Positions 52,832-62,383 of a stretch of 64,000 nucleotides of DNA are shown piece by piece. A program made the translations under genes and the position numbers. The stretch is from an uncultured Candidatus Entotheonella sp. Lineage in GTDB: Bacteria > Tectomicrobia > Entotheonellia > Entotheonellales > Entotheonellaceae. The stretch is from positions 2,217,489 to 2,281,488 of the forward strand of contig OY282375.1 of NCBI GenBank assembly GCA_958295825.1. Direction: 5' to 3'. The notes beneath the pieces are model-generated. The model saw only the letters and a list, made by a program, of their open reading frames with translations, searched no databases and was not told the origin of the DNA. Position 1 is the first letter of the stretch; every line of letters begins with the position of its first letter.

Positions 52832-52834
52832 ACT

Positions 52835-53002
52835 GTGGCAGTAATCTACTCGGACCAGAAGATCGAATCGTTGGTGCGGGAGCGCAAGCCTTTGCCGTCC
52901 AGTCGCTACGGCGACTTTCTCGGCACCCTTCGGCGCCTGATCGCCGATGCCAGTTTAGAGGTCCCACCTGATCCGCAGGGCCACCTTTTCGAGGAGGGAT
53001 AG
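52835..53002 (+). CDS. 55-residue small ORF between hsdS and the DUF1828 gene
   Basis: From GTG 52835, three bases after the hsdS stop, the frame gives AVIYSDQKIESLVRERKPLP and SRYGDFLGTLRRLIADASLE, ending in HLFEEG. It ends three bases before the DUF1828-type start. The placement and codon use look genuine, but I do not recognise a family. Confidence 0.5.
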   Translation: MAVIYSDQKIESLVRERKPLPSSRYGDFLGTLRRLIADASLEVPPDPQGHLFEEG

Positions 53003-53005
53003 GCG

Positions 53006-53821
53006 ATGGCCATCGAGACCGTGGAGCGAGACTTTCACGACAAGGTCTCGACGAAGATTCGGCTCGCAGCCGAGGGCATGGAACGCTTCCGCGTGTTGAC
53101 GCCCTTCCTGTTCGAAGACGGCGACCATTTGTCCATCGTCCTGAAGAAGGAAGGCGCCCGGTGGGTGCTATCCGACGAGGCGCACACGTACATGCACCTT
53201 ACCTATGACCTGGACGAGAGAGACCTCCATACCGGCACACGCCAGAAGATCATCGCCAACGCGCTGTCTGTTTTCCAGGTCGAAGACCGGGACGGAGAGT
53301 TGGTACTCGAGGTGCCGGATGAGCGCTACGGCGACGCGCTCTATTCATTTGTTCAGGCGCTTCTCAAGATCACGGACGTCTCGTACCTGTCGCGGGAGCG
53401 GGCTCGGTCCACTTTCATGGAAGATTTCCGGGCGCTGCTGAGCGAGGCTGCTCCCGAGGAACGCCGGGTTTTCGATTGGAGCGACCCCGACCACGACCCG
53501 CGTGGAATTTATACGGTGGACTGCCGAATCAACGGTATGCCGCGCCCTCTTTTTGTTCATGCCTTGACGGGTGACGGGAGAACCCGCGATGCCACGATCG
53601 CGCTGCACCAGTTCGAGAAGTGGGGCATCGCGTTCCGTTCCCTGGCCATTTTCGAGGACCAGGAATCGATCAATCGGAAGGTGCTCGCGCGCTTCAGCGA
53701 CACGTGCGAGAAGCAGTTTTCCAGTCTGGCCGCGAACCGCGACAGGATCATGCACTTTCTGGGTGCAAGTATTTCGGGGGAGGGGAGGGAAGCCCGCGGT
53801 GAAGCACCTGAAATTGGGTAA
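53006..53821 (+). CDS. DUF1828 domain protein (island accessory gene)
   Basis: The protein has 271 residues. The N-terminal DUF1828 is recognisable from RVLTPFLFEDGDHLSIVLKK, RWVLSDEAHTYMHLTYD and KIIANALSVFQVEDRDGELV. The C-terminal part (IYTVDCRINGMPRPLFVHAL, IALHQFEKWG) resembles the DUF1829 companion domain. These proteins occur in defence and mobile regions, but no activity is known. The start is preceded by GGAGGGA and lies four bases after the small ORF. Confidence 0.72.
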   Translation: MAIETVERDFHDKVSTKIRLAAEGMERFRVLTPFLFEDGDHLSIVLKKEGARWVLSDEAHTYMHLTYDLDERDLHTGTRQKIIANALSVFQVEDRDGELVLEVPDERYGDALYSFVQALLKITDVSYLSRERARSTFMEDFRALLSEAAPEERRVFDWSDPDHDPRGIYTVDCRINGMPRPLFVHALTGDGRTRDATIALHQFEKWGIAFRSLAIFEDQESINRKVLARFSDTCEKQFSSLAANRDRIMHFLGASISGEGREARGEAPEIG

Positions 53822-53830
53822 CGTGAAACC

Positions 53831-53938
53831 ATGAGTACGATCGGGGAACGGGAAATTCGCACCCAGCAACGTGTTGTTGCATTCTTCCAGGCGGCACTCG
53901 GCCGCGTCGACCTCGGCGCCATTGAGAAATCGACGTGA
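53831..53938 (+). pseudogene. Truncated duplicate of the hsdR 5' end
   Basis: ATG 53831 gives STIGEREIRTQQRVV and then FFQAALG, the same start as hsdR at 55694. The first 48 bases are identical; three differences follow over the next ~24. After about 72 bases the similarity stops and the frame ends at 53938. It precedes the ATPase gene, so the ATPase was placed between an old and a new hsdR start. Confidence 0.85.
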
Positions 53939-53951
53939 AGGAGCGGCGTTC

Positions 53952-55499
53952 ATGATCGAGAAGCGTTTCAGAGACCTCTGGGAGCGGTTGCAGGGCAAGA
54001 AACCCCATTTGCCGCATTTTCTGGCGGAAATCCACCTGGAGGGCATTCGCGGCATCGACGATATCCGGGTGGTGTTCGATTACCCGGTGAGCGTCATCGC
54101 CGGCGGCAATGCCAGCGGCAAGTCGACCGTGCTCTTTGCGGCTGCCTGCGCCTACAAGGTGCCGGGAGCGGGCGTCAAGGACTTCGTGCCGTCCACGCTT
54201 TTTCCCGATTACCGGCCCAAGCTGGGAGAACGCGAGGATGAGAAGCATGCAATCGTTCTTGAGTTCGACTATTCGACGCCCGATGGGCGGCAGTCCATGC
54301 GGTGGCGGCGTGCCAAGGGTTGGAATCGCAGCTTCCTCGGTCGTAAGAACGCCAGCCAGCCGGAACGGTTGCTCTATCTCAGGACACTCAGCAATCTCAG
54401 CAATCCGGCCGAGGTTCGCGGTGTACTCAGCATGTCTCGCCTGAGTTCCGAGCCGCTGGAATCTCCTTTGACAGCGTCACAGATCGAGTTCGCGCAGCGG
54501 ATGCTTCCTTTCCGGTATTCAGAAGTCGTCCACCTGTCCAGTGGCGGCAAGAACTTGCTCTTTGCCGCTCAGGAAGGTGGCGCGTCATACTCCGAATTGC
54601 ACATGGCCGCTGGCGAGCGCGCCATCTTGCGGCTGTCGCGGGAAATCGCCCAGCTCGAAGACGCGCTGGTTCTGATTGACGAAGTGGAAGCTGGCCTGCA
54701 CCCGTGGATCCAGCAACTTCTCATGTTGCAACTACAGCAACTTGCCCTGCGTAACGACCTGCAGATCATCGTAACCTCTCACAGCCCGGTCGTGCTCGAC
54801 TCGGTGCCTGCGCACGGACGCATCTTTCTCGAACGTGACGAAAAGGGCCGGGTTGCGGTACGCCCGGCGTATCGCGATGTGGTCCAGGACGCCCTGTACG
54901 GGCGCTCCGGCGACGCGCTCAACCTGCTATGTGAAGACGATGCGGCCGAAGGCGTTCTGCACGGCATTTTTGACGTTTTGCTACCCCGACAGAGAATCAG
55001 GAGGGAATCGGTTCGCATCGGGCGGGACACAGGTGCCGGCGAGTTCCCGGCGCATGCCGCGGCTTTCAGGAAATTCGGCCAGTTCCAAAACGTCGTCTTC
55101 ATTCTCGATGGCGACAAGCGGGGCTGCGACATTGAACGAAAGATACAAGAAGGCGCCGGGAGTGAAGTCCCCGTATTGTTTCTTGCCGGCCGTGCCGCGC
55201 CGGAAGTCTGGGTGTGGGATCGGTTGCGGCAGAGCTCGGAGGGCGCCAGGGAATTGAGCATTGATCCCGCCGAACTGTTCGAACGGATGAATCGGCTGGA
55301 CTCGGTCTACGACTCGGCGTCCGACCACCCGTCACAGATCGCCAAGACCAAACTTCGCGGTCTGTCCGAACCCCTGGGTTGGGACCCCCCGGATATTTGC
55401 CGGGTCGTTGCCCGGCTGGAGGCCAGCCGGAAGGAAAGCGATATTCAGCCTTTGGTGGAAGGGTTGGCGAATGCGCTGCTGCGGTGGCGCGCAAATTAA
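53952..55499 (+). CDS. OLD-like AAA ATPase with TOPRIM-type domain
   Basis: The protein has 515 residues from ATG 53952 (AAGGAGC upstream). The ABC/SMC-like ATPase has a Walker A in VIAGGNASGKSTV (51-59), a Walker B in LVLIDEVEAGLHP (239-251) and a His switch in IIVTSHSPVVLDS. The C-terminal third carries a TOPRIM-like acidic set: LLCEDDAAEGVL (Glu near 328) and VFILDGDKRGCD (DxD near 386-388). OLD-family nucleases and related defence ATPases share this plan. It interrupts the hsdR region together with a truncated hsdR start and probably acts as an accessory defence gene. Confidence 0.82.
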   Translation: MIEKRFRDLWERLQGKKPHLPHFLAEIHLEGIRGIDDIRVVFDYPVSVIAGGNASGKSTVLFAAACAYKVPGAGVKDFVPSTLFPDYRPKLGEREDEKHAIVLEFDYSTPDGRQSMRWRRAKGWNRSFLGRKNASQPERLLYLRTLSNLSNPAEVRGVLSMSRLSSEPLESPLTASQIEFAQRMLPFRYSEVVHLSSGGKNLLFAAQEGGASYSELHMAAGERAILRLSREIAQLEDALVLIDEVEAGLHPWIQQLLMLQLQQLALRNDLQIIVTSHSPVVLDSVPAHGRIFLERDEKGRVAVRPAYRDVVQDALYGRSGDALNLLCEDDAAEGVLHGIFDVLLPRQRIRRESVRIGRDTGAGEFPAHAAAFRKFGQFQNVVFILDGDKRGCDIERKIQEGAGSEVPVLFLAGRAAPEVWVWDRLRQSSEGARELSIDPAELFERMNRLDSVYDSASDHPSQIAKTKLRGLSEPLGWDPPDICRVVARLEASRKESDIQPLVEGLANALLRWRAN

Positions 55500-55693
55500 G
55501 CCAGCAAAAATGGCGGAGATATGGAAGAAGCCATGACACGACAACCGAACGGACGGAGCCGAACGCCCCGAGTCTGTTCTGTCGCAGATGACCGCTTGCG
55601 CAGGCGTGCCGTCCAGCCCCGCAGACCCGTCCGACGGCAACGGCGTGCGGGTGCGGGTCTGTCGGCATCCTTGAGGCGGGGGCTCGCGGCGTC

Positions 55694-58600
55694 ATGAGTA
55701 CGATCGGGGAACGGGAAATTCGCACCCAGCAACGTGTTGTTACGTTCTTCCAGGAGGCACTCGGCTATGCCTACCTCGGTCACTGGAAAGATCGCGACGG
55801 CAACAGCAACATCGAGGAAACGTTGCTTACGGACTGGCTGACGCGCCAGGGTTACAACGACAAGATCATCGCCAAGGTGCTGTCTGAACTGGATAAGGCC
55901 ACGGCACTCGGCGGCAGCAAGACCCTCTACGACGCCAACCGGCAGGTCTACGGCCTGCTGCGTTACGGCGTGAAAATCCAGCCGGACGTGGACGAGCAGA
56001 ACATGACCGTCTGGCTGATTGACTGGGCGAATCCCGACCATAACGACTTCGCCCTTGCCGAAGAGGTGACGGTTGCGGGGGAGAATACCAAGCGGCCCGA
56101 CCTCGTGCTCTACGTCAACGGCATCGCCTTGGGCGTGCTGGAGTTGAAGCGCTCGACCGTATCGGTGAGCGAGGGTATCCGCCAGAATCTCGACAGCCAG
56201 AAGAAGATGTTCATCCAGCCGTTCTTCACCACGGTGCAACTCCTGATGGCGGGTAACGACACCGAGGGGCTGCGCTACGGCGTGATTGAAACGCCGGAGA
56301 AGTACTGGCTGCGCTGGAAGGAAGCCGAAGCCCACCCAGCCGCGGAAGATAACCCGCTGCTACGGGAACTGGGCCAACTGTGCGGCACGGAGCGGCTGCT
56401 GGAAGTCGTGCACGATTTCGTCGTCTTCGACGCCGGCGTCAAGAAAATTTGCCGCCATAACCAGTACTTCGGGGTGCGGGCGGCACAGGCGCGTGTGCAG
56501 CGCCGCGAAGGCGGCATCATCTGGCACACGCAAGGCAGCGGCAAGAGCCTGACCATGGTCTGGCTGGCGAAATGGATCCGCGAGCACGTGACCGGCGGGC
56601 GAGTGTTGGTCGTCACCGACCGTACCGAACTGGACGAGCAAATCGAAAAGGTGTTCAAGGGCGTCAGCGAGGATATCCACCGCAGCAGCAGCGGCGCCGA
56701 TTTGGTGCAGGCGTTGGGCACCGGCAATGAATGGCTGATCGGCTCGCTGGTCCACAAATTCGGCGCCTCAGAGGAAATGAGTGAAAGGGATATCGAGACC
56801 TACGTCGAGGAGATCAGGAAAAGCCTTCCCAAGGGGTTCCACGCCAAGGGCGAGATATTCGTCTTCGTGGACGAATGTCACCGCACGCAATCCGGGAAGC
56901 TCCATCATGCGATGAAAGCGCTGTTGCCGCGGGCGACGCTGATCGGTTTCACTGGAACGCCGCTCCTCAAGGACGACAAGCGCCGGAGCATTGAGACCTT
57001 TGGGCCGTACATCCACACCTACAAGTACGACGAGGCGGTGGACGACGGGGTGGTGTTGGACCTGCGCTACGAGGCGCGCGACATCGACCAGAACCTGACC
57101 TCGCAGGCCAAAATCGACCAGTGGTTCGAGCTCAAGACCCGGGGCCTGACCGACGTGGCAAAGGCCCAACTCAAGCAACGGTGGGGCACGCTGCGGAGCG
57201 TGCTGAGTTCGCAGGACCGATTGGGCAAGATCGTTGATGACATCCTGATCGACATGGAGACGCGCGATCGTCTCAAGAGTGGCCACGGCAACGCGCTGCT
57301 GGTCTCCGACAGCATCTACTCGGCGTGTCGCTTCTTCGACATGTTTCGCCAGACTGATCTGGCGGGTAAATGCGCCATCGTGACCTCCTACAAGCCGTCC
57401 CCGGCGAGCATCAAGGGGGAAGCGAGCAACGAGGGGCTGACCGAGAAACTGCGCCAGTATGACATCTACCGAAGAATGCTCGCGGCGCACTTCGACGAGC
57501 CGGAAGACTCGGCCATGCACAAGGTGGAACGTTTCGAGCAGGAGGTCAAAAAACGCTTCATTGACGAGCCGGGACGGATGAAGCTCCTCATCGTGGTCGA
57601 CAAACTGTTGACGGGCTTTGACGCGCCGCCGGCGACCTGTCTGTACATTGACAAGCCGATGCAAGACCACGGCCTGTTCCAGGCCATCTGCCGGGTCAAC
57701 CGCCTCGACGGCGAGGACAAGGAATACGGGTACGTCATCGACTACAAGGACCTGTTCCGGTCGTTGGAGCGGTCTATCAAGGATTACACTGGCGAGGCTT
57801 TCGATGGCTACGACAGGGACGACGTGCAGGGTTTGCTGAAGGACCGGCTGGCGCAGGGCCAGGAGCGATTGGAGGCAGCGCGCGAGGCGGTAAAGGCGCT
57901 GTGCGAGCCGGTTGAGCCGCCGTGCGATGCCGCTGCCTACCGGCGTTTCTTCTGCGCCGCCGAGAGCGGCAATGCCGAGCAGCTGAAGGACAACGAAGCG
58001 AAGCGCGTAACCCTCTATCGGCTGGCCGCCGCATTCCTGCGGGCTTATGCCAACTTGGCCAACGAGATGCGCCAGGCTGGCTATTCCGACGCCGAGGCGC
58101 AGCGGATCAAGGCCGAGGTGGATCATTACGAAAAGGTGCGCCAGGCGGTCAAGCTCGCCAGCGGCGATTACATCGACCTGAAAATGTATGAACCGGCCAT
58201 GCGGCATCTGCTCGACACGTACATCCGGGCCGAAGAGAGCGAGCAACTCTCTGCTTTCGACGACTTGACGTTGATACAGCTGATCGTTGAGCGCGGCGAA
58301 GCAGCGATCGATGCGTTGCCCGAGGGCACCCGCAAGAACCCCGAAGCGGTGGCCGAAACGATTGAGAACAACGTCCGGCGGCTCATCATCGACGAGATGG
58401 CCGTCAACCCCAAGTATTATGAGAAGATGTCGGAATTGCTGGATGCCCTGATTCGCCAGCGCAAGCAGGAAGCCTTGGACTACAAGGCCTATCTGGCCAA
58501 GATCGTCGCGTTGACCGGGAAGGTCAGTCAGCCGGAAACCGCTACGTCCTATCCTGCGAACATCCAAAACGCCACCCTACGGGCGCTTTACGATAATCTG

Positions 58601-58846
58601 CAAGAACCAGAGGTCTCGGTCGTGCGCGACCCGATGACGCAATATGGTGGCACGCCGACTTCTGACGCCAGGGAAGGGCGAGTTCTTGCCCTGGATCGTG
58701 CCATCCGTCGTGTAAAGAAGGCAGACTGGCGCGGGAACAGATTCAAGGAACGCGAGGTTCGCAACGCTATCAAGTCAGTGCTCGGCGACGACGAGGGCCT
58801 GGTGAGGACGATATTCGAACTCGTGAAGGCACAGCGTGACTATTGA
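55694..58846 (+). CDS. hsdR: Type I restriction endonuclease subunit HsdR
   Basis: The protein has 1050 residues. The nuclease domain carries a PD-(D/E)xK motif: RPDLVLYVNGIALGVLELKR (Asp136, Glu150, Lys152). The SF2 translocase follows, with motif I in WHTQGSGKSLTMVWLAKW (281-285), DECH at 393-396 in VFVDECHRTQSG, motif III FTGTPL and motif VI QAICRVNRLDG. The C-terminal helical domain binds HsdM. The 194 bases upstream of ATG 55694 hold no recognisable gene except a basic 58-codon frame. It is followed by the YgjP-type gene with an 11-base overlap. Confidence 0.96.
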   Translation: MSTIGEREIRTQQRVVTFFQEALGYAYLGHWKDRDGNSNIEETLLTDWLTRQGYNDKIIAKVLSELDKATALGGSKTLYDANRQVYGLLRYGVKIQPDVDEQNMTVWLIDWANPDHNDFALAEEVTVAGENTKRPDLVLYVNGIALGVLELKRSTVSVSEGIRQNLDSQKKMFIQPFFTTVQLLMAGNDTEGLRYGVIETPEKYWLRWKEAEAHPAAEDNPLLRELGQLCGTERLLEVVHDFVVFDAGVKKICRHNQYFGVRAAQARVQRREGGIIWHTQGSGKSLTMVWLAKWIREHVTGGRVLVVTDRTELDEQIEKVFKGVSEDIHRSSSGADLVQALGTGNEWLIGSLVHKFGASEEMSERDIETYVEEIRKSLPKGFHAKGEIFVFVDECHRTQSGKLHHAMKALLPRATLIGFTGTPLLKDDKRRSIETFGPYIHTYKYDEAVDDGVVLDLRYEARDIDQNLTSQAKIDQWFELKTRGLTDVAKAQLKQRWGTLRSVLSSQDRLGKIVDDILIDMETRDRLKSGHGNALLVSDSIYSACRFFDMFRQTDLAGKCAIVTSYKPSPASIKGEASNEGLTEKLRQYDIYRRMLAAHFDEPEDSAMHKVERFEQEVKKRFIDEPGRMKLLIVVDKLLTGFDAPPATCLYIDKPMQDHGLFQAICRVNRLDGEDKEYGYVIDYKDLFRSLERSIKDYTGEAFDGYDRDDVQGLLKDRLAQGQERLEAAREAVKALCEPVEPPCDAAAYRRFFCAAESGNAEQLKDNEAKRVTLYRLAAAFLRAYANLANEMRQAGYSDAEAQRIKAEVDHYEKVRQAVKLASGDYIDLKMYEPAMRHLLDTYIRAEESEQLSAFDDLTLIQLIVERGEAAIDALPEGTRKNPEAVAETIENNVRRLIIDEMAVNPKYYEKMSELLDALIRQRKQEALDYKAYLAKIVALTGKVSQPETATSYPANIQNATLRALYDNLQEPEVSVVRDPMTQYGGTPTSDAREGRVLALDRAIRRVKKADWRGNRFKEREVRNAIKSVLGDDEGLVRTIFELVKAQRDY

Positions 58847-59567
58847 TGACAGAGGCCACCAAATCGACGTGCGGGGTACAACCGTGGAGATCGTCCACAG
58901 GGACATCAAGAACCTCCACGTGGGTGTCTATCCGCCAAGCGGTCGGGTGCGGGTGGCCGCGCCGTTGCGCCTTGATGAGGATGCCGTGCGTCTGGCCGTT
59001 ATTTCGCGCCTTGGATGGATTCGCCGTCAACAGGCCGGATTCCAGCAGCAGGCTCGCCAGTCCCAGCGGGAGTTCGTCACCGGCGAGAGTCATTACGTTG
59101 AAGGCCGGCGCTACCGGCTTGGCGTAACCGAACACGATGGCCCGCCAACTGTTCGTCTGCTTAACAATACGACGTTAGCTTTAACCGTTCGTCCTGACAC
59201 CAGCCGCGACAAGCGGGAGGCTGTGCTTTACCGGTGGTATCGCCACCGGCTCCGAAGCCGTCTGCCCGCGCTTCTTGCAAAATGGGAATCGAGGGTTGGA
59301 ACGCGGGGTACTGAAACGCGCATCAAGAAGATGAAAACCCACTGGGGAACGTGCAACGCGGATGCCCGCCGTATCTGGCTAAATCTCGAATTGGCGAAGA
59401 AACCGGTGTTGTGCCTTGAGTACATCCTGGTGCATGAGATGGTCCACCTGATTGAGCGTAATCATACCGACCGGTTTCGGCAATTGATGGACACACTCAT
59501 GCCGCAGTGGCGCGTTTATCGGGATGAGTTGAATCAGAGCCCACTGGCGCATGAAGCCTGGCGTTAG
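58836..59567 (+). CDS. YgjP-like (DUF45) zinc metallopeptidase
   Basis: There are 243 residues from GTG 58836, overlapping hsdR by 11 bases. The zinc motif LVHEMVHLIERNHTDRF (HExxH plus a downstream His) and the MKTHWGTCN block are typical of the family. YgjP-like genes often follow hsdR in type I loci, a recurring association whose role is unknown; proteolytic control of HsdR is one hypothesis. The protein has no signal peptide. Confidence 0.9.
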   Translation: MTIDDRGHQIDVRGTTVEIVHRDIKNLHVGVYPPSGRVRVAAPLRLDEDAVRLAVISRLGWIRRQQAGFQQQARQSQREFVTGESHYVEGRRYRLGVTEHDGPPTVRLLNNTTLALTVRPDTSRDKREAVLYRWYRHRLRSRLPALLAKWESRVGTRGTETRIKKMKTHWGTCNADARRIWLNLELAKKPVLCLEYILVHEMVHLIERNHTDRFRQLMDTLMPQWRVYRDELNQSPLAHEAWR

Positions 59568-59731
59568 CGAAGAAAATTCCATTCCCGAGAATCCGGATTG
59601 CCGGTTTCCGATTCCCATTTGGATGAACGCCTGCCTTTCAGCTTCATGACTTCCCCGTTGGTTCATTCTGAACCAAGCCGTGATCCAGGGGTTCGTATTC
59701 CCACAACCCCAACGTTCCCAGGAGACATGAC

Positions 59732-62368
59732 ATGAACGCCACAGAGCCGATCCCAATGACTGCGTTGCGGCCAACGGGCGCGGTGTTTCATCGCTGCGCC
59801 TTGCACGTGAATCCGCACCACGACGGCGCCGCGGCGATCGTAGCCAAGGCCGTCGAGCTCGGCGTGTCCGTGCTTGCCGTTTCCGACCCTGGTGGCGTGG
59901 CAGCGTTTCGTACCGCGGCTGCGGGCCAGGGCATCACCCTGTTCCCCGGCCTTGAGTTAACGTCCGCCGAGGGCATTCATGTTCTTTGCATCTACCCGCC
60001 GGACACGGACGAGAGGAAACTTGAACGATTCCTCGGCCAGCTCGGAGTTGACCGTCCCGCATCTTCCGTCGGCGAGGCAAGCGCGTCGTTCGAGAACGTT
60101 CTGACGCGGGTCCGCGTACAGGGCGGCGTGGTGATTGCCGCACATGCGACGCCCGACGGTGGCCTGTTCGATGGCCTGTCGGCCCAGACGTGGCGCAGCG
60201 AAGACCTGCTCGCCGTCCGCATTCCCGGACCCATCGAGGAGCTTCCTGAAGACACGCGCCGTATCCTCGAAAACCGGAACGCGGACTACCGGCGCGTCCA
60301 TCCCGCGGGCGACAAACAGGCGGTGGCCGTGATCAACGCAAACGACGTTACGATCGCTGCGGACCTCGAACACCCCGCCGCTACCTGCCGCATCAAGATG
60401 TCCGAGGTGAGCATCGAGGGCTTGCGGCAGGCGTTTCTGGATCCAGACTCGCGCATCCGCCTCAATCGTCAGGACGGCGAATCGGAAGCCGAGGCGCACA
60501 CCGAGTTGATGGGCCTTGCGTGGGAGGGGGGCTTTCTGGACGGCGCCAGCATCTCGCTGAACCCCAACCTCAACGTCCTGGTCGGCGGGCATGGCGCCGG
60601 CAAGTCAACGATCATTGAAAGCCTGCGCTACGTGCTGGCTCTGGCCCCCGTCGGCGAAGAGGCGGGCAAGGCCCACCAGGGTATCGTGCGCCACGTGCTG
60701 CGCAGCGGCACCAAGGTCTCGCTGCGCGTGCGCTGTTATCGCCCGGCGAGGCGCGAGTACCTGATCGAGCGCACCGTCCCCAATCCGCCCGTGGTCCGCG
60801 ACGAAAACGGCTTGGTCTCCAACCTGCTGCCCAGGGACATCCTGCCCCGCGTCGAGGTGTACGGCCAGCACGAGATCTCGGAGCTCGCCCGCAGCGGCGA
60901 GAAGCTCACCCGCTTGCTCGACCGCTTTGCCCAGTCCGACCCGTCGATGGCCAGGCGCAAGGCCGACCTCCGCCGCGATCTCAGGAAGACGCGGGAAGCC
61001 CTGTTGGACGCGCAGGCGGAGTTGCGGCACATCGCAGAGCGGCTGGCGGCTCTGCCCAGCCTGGAAGAGACCCTCGAACGCTTCCGGGAAGTCGGGCTTG
61101 AGGACCGCTTGCGCGGGCGTAGCCTGCTGGTGCGCGGGGAGCAGGTGATGGACTCGATTCCCGAACGCCTGCGCACCTTCCGCGACGGCCTGGAAACCAT
61201 GCGGCAGGAACTTCCCCTCAATCGCGTGTTCCTGTCGCCCGAAGCGCTTGAGGACCTGCCGGGCCGGGACATCCTCGGCGGCGCGGACCGCGTGCTGGAG
61301 CGCCTGAGCAACGATCTCCAATCCATCGTGCGTCAATTGGACGAAGCGCTGGCGCGCGCCGACGACGGCATCACCGAGGTGCGTTCCCGCTGGGACAGGC
61401 ATCGGCTGGAGGTGCAGAACGCGTACGAAGAAATTCTACGTGAGCTGCAGCAGGCGGCGGTGGACGGTGAGGAGTTCATCCGCCTGCGGGGCGAGATTGA
61501 GGGGCTGCGCCCGCTGCAGGATCGCCAGTCGCTGTTGCAGCAGCAGGAAAGCGAATACCTGAACCGCCGCCGGGCGCTGCTGGCCGAGTGGGAGGACGTC
61601 AAGGCCGAGGAGTTCCGCGCCCTCGACCGGGCCGCGCAGAGCGTCAGTAGCAGGCTGACCGGCCGCGTTCAAGTGGAGGTCACGGCCGCGGGGAATCGAG
61701 AACCGCTGGCCGCGCTACTGCGTAACCGGGTCGGCGGCAACCTCAAGAGCACGGTCGAAAAACTGGCGGGGCTGGGCACGATGTCCCTGGTCGATCTGGC
61801 CGCCGCTTGCCGCGACGGCGCCGACGCCTTGGTCGACGCCTACGGCCTGACTCGGGGCCAAGCGCGAAACATCGCCGAGGCCGGGCCGGATATTGCCCTG
61901 CGCATCGAGGAACTGGAACTGCCGCCCACGACCACCATCCGGCTCAACACCGCGCCGCCCGGTGCAGCGCCGTCGTGGCAGGCGCTCGACGCGCTCTCGA
62001 TCGGCCAGAAGGCCACCGCGGTGCTGCTGCTCCTTCTTCTCGAATCCGACGCGCCGCTGATTGTGGATCAGCCCGAAGGCGACCTCGACAACCGCTCCAT
62101 TACCGAGGGCATCGTGCCCCGGATGCGTGAGGAAAAGCAACGGCGGCAGTTCATCTTTTCGACCCACAACGCCAATATCCCGGTGCTCGGCGACGCCGAA
62201 CTGATCCTCGGGCTGACCGCCTCGGGCGAGACCGGCGGCGGACAGGGGCGCATCGCGCCGGAGCACCTGGGCTCGATTGATACCCAACTGGTGCGCGCGT
62301 TGGTGGAGGACATTCTCGAAGGCGGCAAAGATGCCTTTGAGACGAGGCGGCTGAAGTACGGCTTCTGA
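59732..62368 (+). CDS. TrlF-like PHP-SMC ATPase
   Basis: The protein has 878 residues. The N-terminal PHP-like domain is followed by an SMC/ABC ATPase with Walker A VLVGGHGAGKST (about 283-292), a long coiled coil (about 395-640), and a C-terminal ABC signature region ALSIGQKATAVLLLLLLESD with Walker B LIVDQPEGDLDN and the FIFSTHNANIPVLG switch. The PHP metal motifs appear altered (ALHVNPHH rather than the usual DxHxH, and SDPGG rather than TDHN), so catalysis is uncertain. TrlF-type ATPases are typical island genes beside type I loci. It is separated from YgjP by 164 bases. Confidence 0.82.
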   Translation: MNATEPIPMTALRPTGAVFHRCALHVNPHHDGAAAIVAKAVELGVSVLAVSDPGGVAAFRTAAAGQGITLFPGLELTSAEGIHVLCIYPPDTDERKLERFLGQLGVDRPASSVGEASASFENVLTRVRVQGGVVIAAHATPDGGLFDGLSAQTWRSEDLLAVRIPGPIEELPEDTRRILENRNADYRRVHPAGDKQAVAVINANDVTIAADLEHPAATCRIKMSEVSIEGLRQAFLDPDSRIRLNRQDGESEAEAHTELMGLAWEGGFLDGASISLNPNLNVLVGGHGAGKSTIIESLRYVLALAPVGEEAGKAHQGIVRHVLRSGTKVSLRVRCYRPARREYLIERTVPNPPVVRDENGLVSNLLPRDILPRVEVYGQHEISELARSGEKLTRLLDRFAQSDPSMARRKADLRRDLRKTREALLDAQAELRHIAERLAALPSLEETLERFREVGLEDRLRGRSLLVRGEQVMDSIPERLRTFRDGLETMRQELPLNRVFLSPEALEDLPGRDILGGADRVLERLSNDLQSIVRQLDEALARADDGITEVRSRWDRHRLEVQNAYEEILRELQQAAVDGEEFIRLRGEIEGLRPLQDRQSLLQQQESEYLNRRRALLAEWEDVKAEEFRALDRAAQSVSSRLTGRVQVEVTAAGNREPLAALLRNRVGGNLKSTVEKLAGLGTMSLVDLAAACRDGADALVDAYGLTRGQARNIAEAGPDIALRIEELELPPTTTIRLNTAPPGAAPSWQALDALSIGQKATAVLLLLLLESDAPLIVDQPEGDLDNRSITEGIVPRMREEKQRRQFIFSTHNANIPVLGDAELILGLTASGETGGGQGRIAPEHLGSIDTQLVRALVEDILEGGKDAFETRRLKYGF

Positions 62369-62383
62369 GAACAAGGAAGAACC

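Noticed and set aside
56768-58567. Minus-strand 599-codon open frame inside hsdR
   Set aside because: Antisense to conserved HsdR helicase motifs with no similarity of its own; typical GC-rich shadow.
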